A stretch of 64,000 nucleotides of DNA. Origin: Sphingomonas cavernae. GTDB lineage: Bacteria > Pseudomonadota > Alphaproteobacteria > Sphingomonadales > Sphingomonadaceae. The translations under genes and the position numbers were made by a program. Of this stretch, positions 37,336 through 51,931 are shown piece after piece (position 1 is the first letter of the stretch; every line of letters begins with the position of its first letter). The stretch spans positions 1,490,501 to 1,554,500 of the forward strand of contig NZ_QYUM01000003.1 in assembly GCF_003590775.1 (NCBI RefSeq), written 5' to 3'. The notes beneath the pieces are model-generated. The model was not told the DNA's origin, did not search any database, and was given only the letters and a program-made list of their open reading frames with translations.

Positions 37336-38561
37336 TTTGCCCCCGCAAGGCTGGCGCCCTGCGACCGTGCGAGTTCCGCCGCAGCCTCGATCCGGGCGAG
37401 GCGTACCTCGATCGTCCGGCTACGGGCCTCGACGAGCGCGCGCCGTGCGCCCAGCAGTTCGATCAACGGCATTTTCCCTCCCTCATATCCTATGCGCGCG
37501 AGCCGATGGGCTTCGGCTGCCGCGGTTTCTCCCTCGATGGCAGCCAGGACGCGCGCTTCGGCCGCCCGGACCCGGGTTCGCGCGGCGAGACGGTCAGCCT
37601 CGGCCACAGCCGCCGCTTCGGCAAGACGCGCTTCGGCAGCCCGCGCAGCGGCGGACGCGCTGTCGACCGACCCGCGATTGCGGTCGAACAGCGGCAGCGG
37701 AACGGACACACCTGCGACCATTGCGGTCGCATCATCGGCTTCGAGCCGGCGAGCGCCGAGGCTGACCGTAATATCCGGGATTGCCCGACGTCGTTCGCTG
37801 TCGATTCTCCACCGTGCGGCGTCGCGCTCGGCACGAGCCACACGCACTGCCGGACTTTCGCCGTCGCCGGTCAGGGCAGGCAGCGGCGCGTCCAACAGTC
37901 CGCCGGCGATGGAGGTGAAGGCGTTGGGGGTCCCGAGGAGAGCACCCAGGCGCGCGAGCGCCGCATCACTTTCAGCCTCGGCGCTTGCAAGGTCTCCCCG
38001 GGCCGCTGCAACCGCAGCCTCAGCCTGTACGGATCGAACGCGCGCTTCGCGGCCGTTCTCGACCAGCAATCGAGCAACGCGTGCGTCCTGCCCGGCAAGG
38101 TCAAGCGCGTCCCGAGCAACGATGACACGGGCAGCCATGGCCTCCGCACTTGCATAAGCAGTCGCGAGATCGCGCGCCAGGTCGACGCGGGCCTGCTCAG
38201 CACGCGCATCGGCGGTCCGGACATCGGCATCTGCTACCGCTGCGCGGGCAGAGCGCTTGCCCCCCAATTCCAGCGGCTGCTGGACCGAGACAGTCGTCTC
38301 GGCCTGATCGAACCGATCATAGGGCCTGCCACCGGCGAAGTTCTCGACTTCCGTGTTGAGCACAGGATTCGGTCGCGTGCGGGCCTGCCGGGCCTCGCCG
38401 CGCGCCGCATCGACATCCGCTTCTCCCGCCGACAGCCGTGGCGAGGACGCTGCGCGCCGCAGCAGCTCGGGGAAAGCCGGTGCAACTTGCGCGACGCCGG
38501 GCGTCGTCGCAATGATCGCGCACCCTGTCAGCAGCCATGCGAGCAGCGAGCGATTAGCCAT
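37329..38561 (-). CDS. czcC: CzcC/TolC-like outer membrane efflux protein
   Basis: 410 residues from ATG 38561. Signal peptide MANRSLLAWLLTGCAIIA contains LTGC, a possible lipobox, followed by VAQVAP, so either lipid-anchored or cleaved. The long Ala/Arg-rich helices, with TRPNPVLNTEVENF and VSVQQPLELGGKR, are those of the TolC family trimers. Overlaps czcB by 7 bases and the CDF gene by 8. Frame upstream to 38675 is the CDF gene's other frame and is not used. Confidence 0.88.
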   Translation of the reverse strand: MANRSLLAWLLTGCAIIATTPGVAQVAPAFPELLRRAASSPRLSAGEADVDAARGEARQARTRPNPVLNTEVENFAGGRPYDRFDQAETTVSVQQPLELGGKRSARAAVADADVRTADARAEQARVDLARDLATAYASAEAMAARVIVARDALDLAGQDARVARLLVENGREARVRSVQAEAAVAAARGDLASAEAESDAALARLGALLGTPNAFTSIAGGLLDAPLPALTGDGESPAVRVARAERDAARWRIDSERRRAIPDITVSLGARRLEADDATAMVAGVSVPLPLFDRNRGSVDSASAAARAAEARLAEAAAVAEADRLAARTRVRAAEARVLAAIEGETAAAEAHRLARIGYEGGKMPLIELLGARRALVEARSRTIEVRLARIEAAAELARSQGASLAGAKW

Positions 38562-39201
38562 GCTGCGCACGAGCCGGGGTGAGAACGCGTTCGGAACGCA
38601 ACTCTGCCCGTGCCTGGCCGATGATCTGGCTGCCGCCCCACAGGCCCAGCCCCGCCATGATCGCAGCGACGACAAGATCAGGCCAGGCCGAGCCCGTTCC
38701 GAACACGCCGAGTGCGGCGAGCATCACCGCGAGATTGCCGATGGCGTCGTTGCGTGAGCAGATCCAGACCGAGCGCATGTTGGCGTCACCCGTCCGGTAG
38801 CGGTAGAGCAGCGCTGCGACACACACATTGGCGATCAGCGCAGCGAAACCGACCACGCCCATGACCTCAGCGTGCGGGACGGCCCCGTGCAGTGCGCTCC
38901 ACACCGTGGAAACAAGGACGGCCAAGCCAAAAAGCAATATTGTCCCGCCCTTGAGAAGGGCTGCGCGAGCGCGCCATGCGAGTGCCATGCTGGCGACACC
39001 GAGGCTGATCGCATAGTTCGCGGCATCCCCCAGGAAGTCGAGCGCGTCCGCCTGCAGCGCCCTGGAGCCGCCGGCCACGCCCGCAATCATCTCGCCGACG
39101 AACATCGCGGCGTTCACGGCGAGCGCGATCCACAGCACGCGCCGCCAGTGTGGGTCGTTGGTCGCCGTCACCTTGTCACTGGCGCAGTTGGTGCAGGCCA
39201 T
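38554..39201 (-). CDS. Cation diffusion facilitator (CDF) family transporter, short form
   Basis: 215 residues from ATG 39201 (GAGAGGAC upstream). N-terminal CTNC is a likely metal-binding motif. Six membrane helices follow; the TM2 metal site reads ADALDFLGDAANY and TM5 SRNDAIGNLAVM. The C-terminal cytosolic domain of most CDF proteins is absent. It should move Zn/Cd/Co from cytosol to periplasm, where the Czc-like pump can take over. First gene of the four-gene efflux operon, directly behind the MerR-type promoter. Confidence 0.9.
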   Translation of the reverse strand: MACTNCASDKVTATNDPHWRRVLWIALAVNAAMFVGEMIAGVAGGSRALQADALDFLGDAANYAISLGVASMALAWRARAALLKGGTILLFGLAVLVSTVWSALHGAVPHAEVMGVVGFAALIANVCVAALLYRYRTGDANMRSVWICSRNDAIGNLAVMLAALGVFGTGSAWPDLVVAAIMAGLGLWGGSQIIGQARAELRSERVLTPARAQHG

Positions 39202-39234
39202 ATCGTCCTCTCGACAATTTCCGAGTCGGACAGG

Positions 39235-39265
39235 CATATGCACCCTGTAGCAACTAGAGGGTCAA
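39235..39265 (-). promoter_or_regulatory. MerR-type promoter and operator of the metal efflux operon
   Basis: On the minus strand a -35 box TTGACC (39260-39265) and a -10-like CATATG (39235-39240) are 19 bases apart, longer than the usual 17 as in MerR-controlled promoters. The spacer carries the imperfect dyad ACCCT...CTAGTTGCTA...AGGGT (39242-39262), very close to CadR/PbrR operators. It lies 34 bases from the CDF ATG and 4 bases from the divergent merR-like ATG. Confidence 0.8.
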
Positions 39266-39268
39266 GCG

Positions 39269-39670
39269 ATGACGACAGCCTTCACAATCGGACATCTCGC
39301 GAGAGCCACCAACACCAAGGTTGAGACGGTACGTTACTATGAACGGATCGGGCTTCTCGCAGCGCCAGGCCGGACAGGGGGCAATTACCGTGCCTATAGT
39401 GAGGACGCGCTTTCCCGCCTGAGCTTCATTCGCCGCGCCCGCGATCTCGGCTTCTCGCTCGACCAGGTCCGCGAACTGCTCGATCTTGCCAGCCAGAAGC
39501 AGCGTGATTGCGGCTCGGTTGACGTGATGGCATTGGAGCATCTCGCCGAAATCGACCGCAAGCTGGCCGATCTGACTGCGCTGAGGCGCGAACTCGGTGC
39601 ACTGATTTCGTCATGCCAGGGCGGGACGATCTCGCAGTGCCGAATTCTCGAAGCGCTGGCGCCACGTTAG
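39269..39670 (+). CDS. MerR family metal-responsive regulator (CadR/PbrR-like)
   Basis: 133 residues. N-terminal HTH: TIGHLARATNTKVETVRYYE, then RIGLL; dimer helix from about 80. Cys81, Cys116 and Cys124 sit where CadR/PbrR proteins have their metal-binding cysteines (35 residues, then 7-9), which points to Cd, Pb or Zn. Such regulators bind the elongated promoter spacer and untwist it on metal binding. Divergent from the CDF gene; the operator lies between them. Confidence 0.92.
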   Translation: MTTAFTIGHLARATNTKVETVRYYERIGLLAAPGRTGGNYRAYSEDALSRLSFIRRARDLGFSLDQVRELLDLASQKQRDCGSVDVMALEHLAEIDRKLADLTALRRELGALISSCQGGTISQCRILEALAPR

Positions 39671-40252
39671 GCTGACTGTAGGGAAGGGGCCTCTCGTCGA
39701 AGAGACCTTCCAACTCACCTTCCAGAGGCGCTGCAACGTCAGCCGCAATCCATGGCCTTTCGACCGGGTGAACTATCGTTAAGTTCGATTCATATCTTAT
39801 TGAAAAAAATATATAAATTGTCATAACTTTACGCTGAACAGTGTAGGTTAGAAGACTGCCCAGACTCAGGTTTGACTTCGGAAGGCGGACGTCTTCAAGG
39901 CCTCCGGCGCGGGCGCAACTTGAGATTATGCTCACGGCGATATTGTTCCAAAAACTGTTTACTTCGTCGATCGTCGCGGCCCGAGCTTGCTGAGTTCCTT
40001 CACGAGGAGGTTCGACAGGGTCCGGTTAGGCGTTCAACCGGCCTCTAGGCTTGTGCCCGTCCGAGTTCCAACGACGCCTGGAGGTCCGAAATTGAAATCT
40101 CTCGCGAAGACGCGCCCATACGGCTTTGACCAGCTAGCGGGGCTTACTGCAATACAGTCTGATAATATACATTATGTTAAATATACTTGTGCTTCATCGC
40201 ATTCGGGTCCACCGGCCCCTGCGCGATCGCTCGCTTCAGGCAAGCGCTCGCT
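39671..40252. other. Gene-free stretch with AT-rich patches
   Basis: 582 bases without a supported gene. Two patches are strikingly AT-rich for this genome (about 39775-39845 and 40140-40195). A weak GGCCTCTCG/CGAAGAGACC hairpin after merR (about 39695-39712) might be its terminator. The 124-codon frame 39987-40361 is low in recognisable features and runs into the next gene; it is rejected. Could be decayed mobile or accessory DNA. Confidence 0.5.
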
Positions 40253-41524
40253 TCAGACAAGACGTGCGCCGACGTGGCAGAGCGCTGCCACAGCAAGTGC
40301 GAGAAGCGTTGCGAGCCAAATATGGCGGCGGAATCGCGCCGATCCCAGAAAACTCGCATAGATGGCCTTGGCGATCATGTTGCTGACCAGCGCGGCACCG
40401 ATCGCCAGTGCCGCGATCTCGGCCGAGATCGCGTTTTGCATGCCCGCTACAGTCACCGTTGCGGCGTCGACATCGGCCAGTCCTGATAGCGCGGAGACCG
40501 CAATCAGACCGGCCTCGCCGAAAATTCGGCTCGCCGCCTGCGCCATGAACGCGACGCCGACGAGCAAGAGCGCCATCTTGACCACGGCATCCAAGTCGAA
40601 AGGATTTTTCTGCTGCTGCTCGGCATGTTCACCGGCACCGCGACGCGTGAGCAGGGCCGCATAGCCGATCATCGCCGCGCCGCCTCCAAGCAGCGCCGGT
40701 AGCAGTCCGGCAGTCAGCGCGGGCGCGAGCGTCGCTACGAGAATGGCCGTGCGGAAGAACGATATCGCTCCCGCTCCGACTGCTCCGGCGGTGACCGCTG
40801 CAGACGCGGTATCTGCCGAACCCGATCTTCGCGCATTGGTGATCGTCACCGCCGTGGATGAAACGATGCCGCCGACCAGCCCCGCAACCAGCTCTCCGCG
40901 CGATGAACCGAGCAGGCGCACCGCGACATATCCGCAAAAGGAAATCGACGCGAGGATGATGACGAGCACGAGGATGCGCGTGGGAGAAATCCCCCCAAAT
41001 GGCCCGATGGGCTCGTCGGGAAGGATCGGCAGCAGCACGAAGGTGAGCGCGAGCAGAATCACTGCCGAGCGCAGTTCCAGCCAACTGAGTCGGCGCATCA
41101 GGCGATGGAGGAACTCGCGGCTCGCCAGAATGGCGAGCAGCACCACCCCTCCCGCCGATGCGAGCGCCATGTCACCGAGGATCGCGAGCGCTCCCAGCGC
41201 AAAGACGAGCATGGCCGCGACGACCGACGTGACGCTGTGACGTCCCTCGGCAACCGATTCGCGATACTGGAAGACCGCAAAGGCCCCGGTCAGCATCGCG
41301 AAGAAGGAGGACAGCACGATACCGGATGCGCCCGGCCCATCGGACAGGTGATATTCGATCAGACCGGCCGCGCCACCGAACATACCGATGAGCGTGAAGG
41401 TGCGTATCCCCGCGGTACGCTGCCCCTCCCTTTCCTCTCGTTCGCGCCAGTGCCGCTCGACCCCGACAACCGCTCCGATCGCTATCGCCAGCGCCATGCG
41501 CCTGAACAGTTCGAGATCTTCCAT
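40253..41524 (-). CDS. MgtC-like / DUF4010 membrane protein
   Basis: 423 residues from ATG 41524. N-terminal MALAIAIGAVVGVERHWRERE, then TAGIRTFTLIGMFGG is the MgtC/SapB-type domain; the C-terminal half holds LVGGIVSSTAVTITNARRS, typical of DUF4010. Around eleven membrane helices. Some relatives are linked to magnesium or other metal homeostasis; the exact substrate is not known. Position near the metal efflux block may or may not be meaningful. It is transcribed alone, away from the secA stop. Confidence 0.88.
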   Translation of the reverse strand: MEDLELFRRMALAIAIGAVVGVERHWREREEREGQRTAGIRTFTLIGMFGGAAGLIEYHLSDGPGASGIVLSSFFAMLTGAFAVFQYRESVAEGRHSVTSVVAAMLVFALGALAILGDMALASAGGVVLLAILASREFLHRLMRRLSWLELRSAVILLALTFVLLPILPDEPIGPFGGISPTRILVLVIILASISFCGYVAVRLLGSSRGELVAGLVGGIVSSTAVTITNARRSGSADTASAAVTAGAVGAGAISFFRTAILVATLAPALTAGLLPALLGGGAAMIGYAALLTRRGAGEHAEQQQKNPFDLDAVVKMALLLVGVAFMAQAASRIFGEAGLIAVSALSGLADVDAATVTVAGMQNAISAEIAALAIGAALVSNMIAKAIYASFLGSARFRRHIWLATLLALAVAALCHVGARLV

Positions 41525-41602
41525 ACCGGCAGTATCTTCAGCCCGGATGGCACGCGTCAACCGTCACAGGCAGAGGCTGATGCCCCTACCCGCGCGGCGC
41601 GC

Positions 41603-44350
<2,748 letters not shown>

Positions 44351-44468
44351 GGATATTCCTGTCTTTATGATCTGGGAGCGGGCGCGCCGCGAAGGGGCGA
44401 CCGACCGCAAGGATGCGTACATGATCGAAGGCGGTCCGCGCGACAGCGCCGGCCCGCCTTTCAGCGAG

Positions 44469-44798
44469 CTATTCCAGCCTGCGCTCGTTTACGCGGCGGG
44501 GGTCCGGCGTCGGGAAGGCGACAGAGCCAAGCCCATGGGGCGGGGCCTGCGTCCGCGTCGAGACGGGCGGGCTGAGCGGCCGAATCGACGCATGAAGCGT
44601 CGGCGCCACGGCGTCGGCCGAAATCTCGGCCACGACGTTCACAGCGACTTCGGCGGCACTTCTCTGCATCTGCGCTGGCTCAGCCTTGCGCTCACCGGAA
44701 ATGACTCCCGTGAGGCCGGTCAGCAGCGCAGAAAGGAAAAGCAGCAGTTCCAAAGGTCGTTCCCGTGGCGTCGAAGGCACCGACATAGTTATTGTCAT
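44469..44798 (-). CDS. Small membrane-anchored hypothetical protein
   Basis: 109 residues (or about 104 from the second Met). One hydrophobic helix [20 protein letters not shown] near the N-terminus, then [21 protein letters not shown] and a Pro-rich tail. No family recognised; coding bias and a clear membrane segment support it as real. It lies between argJ (divergent) and secA, 118 bases before the secA ATG. Confidence 0.6.
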   Translation of the reverse strand: MTITMSVPSTPRERPLELLLFLSALLTGLTGVISGERKAEPAQMQRSAAEVAVNVVAEISADAVAPTLHASIRPLSPPVSTRTQAPPHGLGSVAFPTPDPRRVNERRLE

Positions 44799-44888
44799 GC
44801 CGTTCGTCTAATCAAAAGCAGCCCCTCATCGCGTGGGGGATGCAAATTGCCTGCTGCATGTCGCGCGATATTGCGATAACCGCGCGCC

Positions 44889-46118
44889 ATGACGATCGCC
44901 CGTTCCCCGCTCGCGCCGCAAGGCTTTCCCGATCTGCCGGCAATCCAGGGCGTCGCGCCGCGCGTTGCGCGCGCGCGCTACAAGACATGGGACCGTTGCG
45001 ACCTGACCTTTATCGAACTCACCCCCGGCACCGCGGTTGCGGGGGTAACAACGCAAAGCAAATGCCCCTCTCCCGAGGTTGAATGGTGCCGCGCTGCTCT
45101 GGCGCTGGGCCAGGCGCGCGCTCTTGTCGTCAACGCAGGCAACAGCAACGCCTTTACCGGCAATCGCGGCCGTGCGGCGGTCGAGGCGATCGCGGCGCGC
45201 GTGGCCGGGCATCTCGGCTGCCAGCCTTCGGACGTGTTCGTCGCCTCGACGGGTGTGATCGGCGTGCCACTACCCATCGACAAGGCCGAAGCGGGGCTTG
45301 ATGCCGCGTTCGCAGCGCCCGCGTGCGACTGGGAAGACGCTGCTGCCACGATCATGACGACGGACACCTTTCCCAAGGCGGTACTGACGCGCGCGGTAAT
45401 CGGAGAGAAGACGGTCAATCTGGTGGGCATCGTCAAGGGTTCGGGGATGATCGCGCCCGACATGGCGACGATGCTGGGCTTCATCTTCACCGACGCCGCG
45501 ATCGAGCCCGCCTTCCTCCAGAAGACGCTATCGGCCGCCAACCGGACGAGCTTTTCGTGCATCACCGTCGATAGCGACACGTCTACCAGCGATACAGTGC
45601 TCGCCTTCGCCACTGGCCATGCTGGTAACGCCCCCCTCGCCTCATTTGACGACGCCGGGGCCGACGCCTTTCAAGCCGCGCTGGGTGACATGTGCCTTCA
45701 ACTCGCGCACCTGGTCGTCCGCGACGGCGAAGGCGCATCGAAGTTCATCGAGATACAGGTCGAAGGCGCGGTCTCGGATGAGAGCGCGCACCGCATCGCT
45801 CTGTCGGTCGCGAATTCGCCGCTGGTGAAGACTGCGATCGCGGGCGAGGATGCCAATTGGGGCCGCGTCGTCATGGCAGTCGGTAAGGCCGGCGAACCCG
45901 CCGAGCGCGACCGGCTGGCGATTCGCTTCGGCCCGACGCAGGTCGCACGGGGCGGGCTTGCCGTTGACGGCTATGACGAAGCGCCCGTGACGGCGCACCT
46001 CAAGGGACAAGAGATCGAAGTCGGGGTGGATCTGGGCCTGGGTTCGGGCCGCGCGACCGTTTGGACGTGCGACCTGACCCACGGCTATATCTCGATCAAC
46101 GCCGATTATCGAAGCTGA
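44889..46118 (+). CDS. argJ: Bifunctional glutamate N-acetyltransferase / ornithine acetyltransferase ArgJ
   Basis: 409 residues. The self-cleavage site with nucleophilic Thr is in KGSGMIAPDMATMLGFIFTD, which splits the chain into alpha and beta subunits. NAGNSNAFTG (oxyanion region) is present near residue 80. ArgJ recycles the acetyl group in arginine synthesis. It converges with the TPR gene, with 7 bases between stops; no terminator there. Confidence 0.96.
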   Translation: MTIARSPLAPQGFPDLPAIQGVAPRVARARYKTWDRCDLTFIELTPGTAVAGVTTQSKCPSPEVEWCRAALALGQARALVVNAGNSNAFTGNRGRAAVEAIAARVAGHLGCQPSDVFVASTGVIGVPLPIDKAEAGLDAAFAAPACDWEDAAATIMTTDTFPKAVLTRAVIGEKTVNLVGIVKGSGMIAPDMATMLGFIFTDAAIEPAFLQKTLSAANRTSFSCITVDSDTSTSDTVLAFATGHAGNAPLASFDDAGADAFQAALGDMCLQLAHLVVRDGEGASKFIEIQVEGAVSDESAHRIALSVANSPLVKTAIAGEDANWGRVVMAVGKAGEPAERDRLAIRFGPTQVARGGLAVDGYDEAPVTAHLKGQEIEVGVDLGLGSGRATVWTCDLTHGYISINADYRS

Positions 46119-46125
46119 AGCGCGG

Positions 46126-46638
46126 TCACTCGGCCTTGGTTGCGCCCGGCGGGGGTGTCGTCGATTTGGCCGTCAGCACCTGCGGCGCAGGTCCGCGCGC
46201 GATCGTCGCAGAAAGCGCGACCTGCTCGGCACACCGCGCCACGCAGAGCTTTTCAATGCGCGCCAGATTTTCCTTGGCCTTTTCGACCGCGCCCTTGGCG
46301 ACGAGTGCTTCGCCCTGCCCTGCAAGCGCGTTGACATCGTTAGGCTCGATCTTGAGCGCCTCGCGATAGAAGCGGATCGCCTTGCCGTTCAGTTCCTGCT
46401 TCTGCGCGACCTTGGCCAGCGCGACATAGGCGGCGCGGTTGCGGGGATCGAGCACGAGCGCGCTTTCGATGGTGTCGTTGGCGCCCTGATAATCGCCGGT
46501 GGCCGCAAGCGCTTCGCCCTTCTGCACCAGTTCGACCGAGCGCGGGTCTATCTCCGCATCGGGTTTCTGCCCGTTCACACCGCTCGAAAAACAGGCCAGA
46601 GCCAGGGCAAGCGCGCAAGTTACCGGCGTATAACGCAT
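46126..46638 (-). CDS. Exported TPR protein
   Basis: 170 residues from ATG 46638 (GGAG seven bases upstream). Signal peptide ending near SSGVNGQ with Cys15 and Cys16 region ACFSS that could be a weak lipobox. Residues about 35-130 hold three TPR units (ALAATGDYQGANDTIESALVL, AYVALAKVAQKQELNGKAIRF, LAGQGEALVAKGAVEKAKE). Pro/Thr-rich tail. A scaffold or assembly factor in the periplasm is likely. Last gene of guaB-rsmB-TPR. Confidence 0.82.
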   Translation of the reverse strand: MRYTPVTCALALALACFSSGVNGQKPDAEIDPRSVELVQKGEALAATGDYQGANDTIESALVLDPRNRAAYVALAKVAQKQELNGKAIRFYREALKIEPNDVNALAGQGEALVAKGAVEKAKENLARIEKLCVARCAEQVALSATIARGPAPQVLTAKSTTPPPGATKAE

Positions 46639-46673
46639 AATCGTCTCCAAGAGCGGGGAGCGGCTTTGGGGTG

Positions 46674-47852
46674 TCACGGCCGCCGGATCCTCGCGACGAA
46701 AAAGCCGTCGGTCTGATCCCTGGCGGGGGTGAGCAGAGTACCGTCTCCCCATATACGCCCAACATGGGGCAAAGCTCTTTCGGGCGTCAAGGATGAATGC
46801 CGTCTGAGCGCCGCGGCCACCTGATCCCTGCCTTCGCTGTCCAGCACCGAACAGACAGCGTAGACCAGCGCCCCGCCCGGCCGCAGGAGGGGTACGGCCA
46901 AGTCGATGATCCGCGCCTGAAGCGCGTTGAGCGCGGCCAATCGTTCTGGCGTCAACCGCCAGCGTGCCTCTGGGTTCCGTCGCCATGTTCCCGTGCCCGA
47001 ACAAGGCGCATCGACCATGACGATATCGGCCTGCCCCGTCAGATCGACGAGCTTCTCCAGCTCTCGGCCGCCGTCTAGCAGGCGAAGCTCGATGCCCGAC
47101 GCCCCCGCGCGTTCTGCGCGCGACGGCAGACGATCGAGCCGTGACTTGACGGTGTCGCACGCGATGAGACGTCCCTCCCCCGCCATCGCGGCTGCGAGCG
47201 CAAGTGTCTTGCCCCCTGCCCCCGCGCAGAGATCGACGACGGTCATCCCTGGCGCCGCCCCACAAATTTCGGCGATGAGTTGGCTGCCCTCGTCCTGGAT
47301 CTCGATACTGCCGTCATGCCAGAGCGGGTGCGACTCGACCGCAAAACCCTCGGGCAAGCGGATGCCGTCGCGGGCATGTGCGGTGGCAGTCGCTTCAGGG
47401 AGCGCCGTCAGGACGGCGTCCCGCGTGTTCTTGATCAGGTTGACCCGAAGATCGAGTGGCGCACGCTCCAGGAGCGCCACGCCTTCTCGCTCGCCCAATG
47501 CCGCGATGGCATCGGCAAGCCATGCGGGCACGACGCTTGCCGGTGGGCCCATCTCCTCAGCGTCGATCGGCGCCGGGCCATGCGCCGAGCCATCGAACAG
47601 TGCGGCGAGCCCGTCATCCTCCAGCGCGAGCCCGACCATCGCCGCGCGGCCCGAGGCGGGACGATCTCCGCTGCGCCGGATCGCGGCATAGACATGCTCG
47701 CGTACCGCGCGCCGATCCTTCGATCCGGCATAGCGTCGCGTCTTGAAATAGCGCGCTATCAGCGTGTCGGCGGCCGCCCCACCGTCGCGCGCGGACACGA
47801 TGATCTCGTCGAGCAGCTCGATCGCTGCCTGCACGCGCGCCTGCGGTGTCAT
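46674..47852 (-). CDS. rsmB: 16S rRNA m5C methyltransferase (RsmB/NOP2 family)
   Basis: 392 residues. N-terminal NusB-like helices (QAAIELLDEIIVSARDG), then SAM motif I VVDLCAGAGGKTLALAA, catalytic motif DAPCSGTGTWRRNPEARW, and the second Cys in YAVCSVLDSEG. The two cysteines define the m5C group. Shorter N-terminal part than E. coli RsmB, so the precise target base is not certain. It starts 9 bases after the guaB stop. Confidence 0.93.
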   Translation of the reverse strand: MTPQARVQAAIELLDEIIVSARDGGAAADTLIARYFKTRRYAGSKDRRAVREHVYAAIRRSGDRPASGRAAMVGLALEDDGLAALFDGSAHGPAPIDAEEMGPPASVVPAWLADAIAALGEREGVALLERAPLDLRVNLIKNTRDAVLTALPEATATAHARDGIRLPEGFAVESHPLWHDGSIEIQDEGSQLIAEICGAAPGMTVVDLCAGAGGKTLALAAAMAGEGRLIACDTVKSRLDRLPSRAERAGASGIELRLLDGGRELEKLVDLTGQADIVMVDAPCSGTGTWRRNPEARWRLTPERLAALNALQARIIDLAVPLLRPGGALVYAVCSVLDSEGRDQVAAALRRHSSLTPERALPHVGRIWGDGTLLTPARDQTDGFFVARIRRP

Positions 47853-47861
47853 CGGGCAGCC

Positions 47862-50841
<2,980 letters not shown>

Positions 50842-50950
50842 CGCGGGCCATTGGCAGCGAATTGACATGCCCGCAACCCCCTGCCCCAATTCTGCTTGGC
50901 GCGCGCGCGATCTCAAGGCAGTATCCGCGCGTCATATCCGGGGGGATGGA

Positions 50951-51919
50951 ATGAGCCTGTTCTTTATCGTTGTCGCCGTGCTCGCGATCGCGTTCGTCTT
51001 CGCCGGCGTCACGGTCGTGCGCCAGGGTTACATGTATACCATCGAGCGCTTCGGCCGCTTTACCCACACCGCCGCGCCTGGCTTCAACCTCATTGTGCCG
51101 TTCGTCGATCGCGTTGGTCGCAAGATCAACATGATGGAGCAGGTGCTCGATATCCCCGGGCAGGAAATCATCACCAAGGACAATGCGATGGTCGCGGTCG
51201 ACGGCGTCGTGTTCTTCCAGGTGCTCGATCCCGCCAGGGCCGCCTACGAAGTGTCCGAGCTCTATGTCGCGATCCTCCAGCTCACCACGACCAACCTGCG
51301 CACGGTGATGGGTTCGATGGACCTCGACGAGACGCTGTCCAAGCGCGACGAGATCAACGCGCGGCTGCTCTCCGTCGTCGACCACGCAACGACAAGCTGG
51401 GGCGTAAAGATCACACGCGTAGAGGTGAAGGACATCCGCCCGCCCGCCGATATCGTCAACGCCATGGGTCGCCAGATGAAGGCCGAGCGCGAGAAGCGCG
51501 CGGTGATCCTTGAGGCCGAGGGCAGCCGGGCGTCTGAAATCCTACGCGCGGAGGGCCAGAAGCAATCGCAGATCCTCGAGGCCGAGGGCCGTCGCGAGGC
51601 GGCGTTTCGAGACGCCGAGGCGCGCGAACGCTCGGCCGAGGCCGAGGCCAAGGCGACACAAATGGTGTCAGAAGCGATCGAAAAGGGCAGCGCGCAGGCA
51701 ATCAACTATTTTGTCGCGCAGAAATATGTCGACGCGGTGAGTCAGTTTGCCACGTCACCCAATGCCAAGACGATCCTCTTTCCGGTGGAAGCGACGCAGC
51801 TCATCGGCACGCTCGGCGGGATTGGCGAGCTTGCTAGAGAGGCGCTGGGCAGGGACAGTGGCGACACGCCGCCAGCCCCACCACGCGCCCGCCGCCCCGG
51901 CCCCTTCGAACAGGCCTGA
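50951..51919 (+). CDS. SPFH/Band 7 domain protein (QmcA/stomatin-like)
   Basis: 322 residues from ATG 50951 with GGGGGA before it. One N-terminal membrane helix (LFFIVVAVLAIAFVFAGV), the SPFH domain (QGYMYTIERFGRFTHTAAPG, then RVGRKINMMEQVLDIPGQEI), then a charged Ala/Glu-rich coiled coil (AEGSRASEILRAEGQKQSQI). Such proteins form membrane cages with proteases like FtsH and often pair with NfeD, as here. Confidence 0.93.
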   Translation: MSLFFIVVAVLAIAFVFAGVTVVRQGYMYTIERFGRFTHTAAPGFNLIVPFVDRVGRKINMMEQVLDIPGQEIITKDNAMVAVDGVVFFQVLDPARAAYEVSELYVAILQLTTTNLRTVMGSMDLDETLSKRDEINARLLSVVDHATTSWGVKITRVEVKDIRPPADIVNAMGRQMKAEREKRAVILEAEGSRASEILRAEGQKQSQILEAEGRREAAFRDAEARERSAEAEAKATQMVSEAIEKGSAQAINYFVAQKYVDAVSQFATSPNAKTILFPVEATQLIGTLGGIGELAREALGRDSGDTPPAPPRARRPGPFEQA

Positions 51920-51931
51920 CGGGAGAGCGCG

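Noticed and set aside
39987-40361. 124-codon frame in the gap after merR
   Set aside because: No ribosome site, no domain, and it overlaps the end of the DUF4010 gene on the other strand.
44427-44461. AAGGCGG...CCGCCTT inverted repeat before secA
   Set aside because: A short stem with a long unpaired middle and no T-run; too weak to call as a terminator or secA leader control element.
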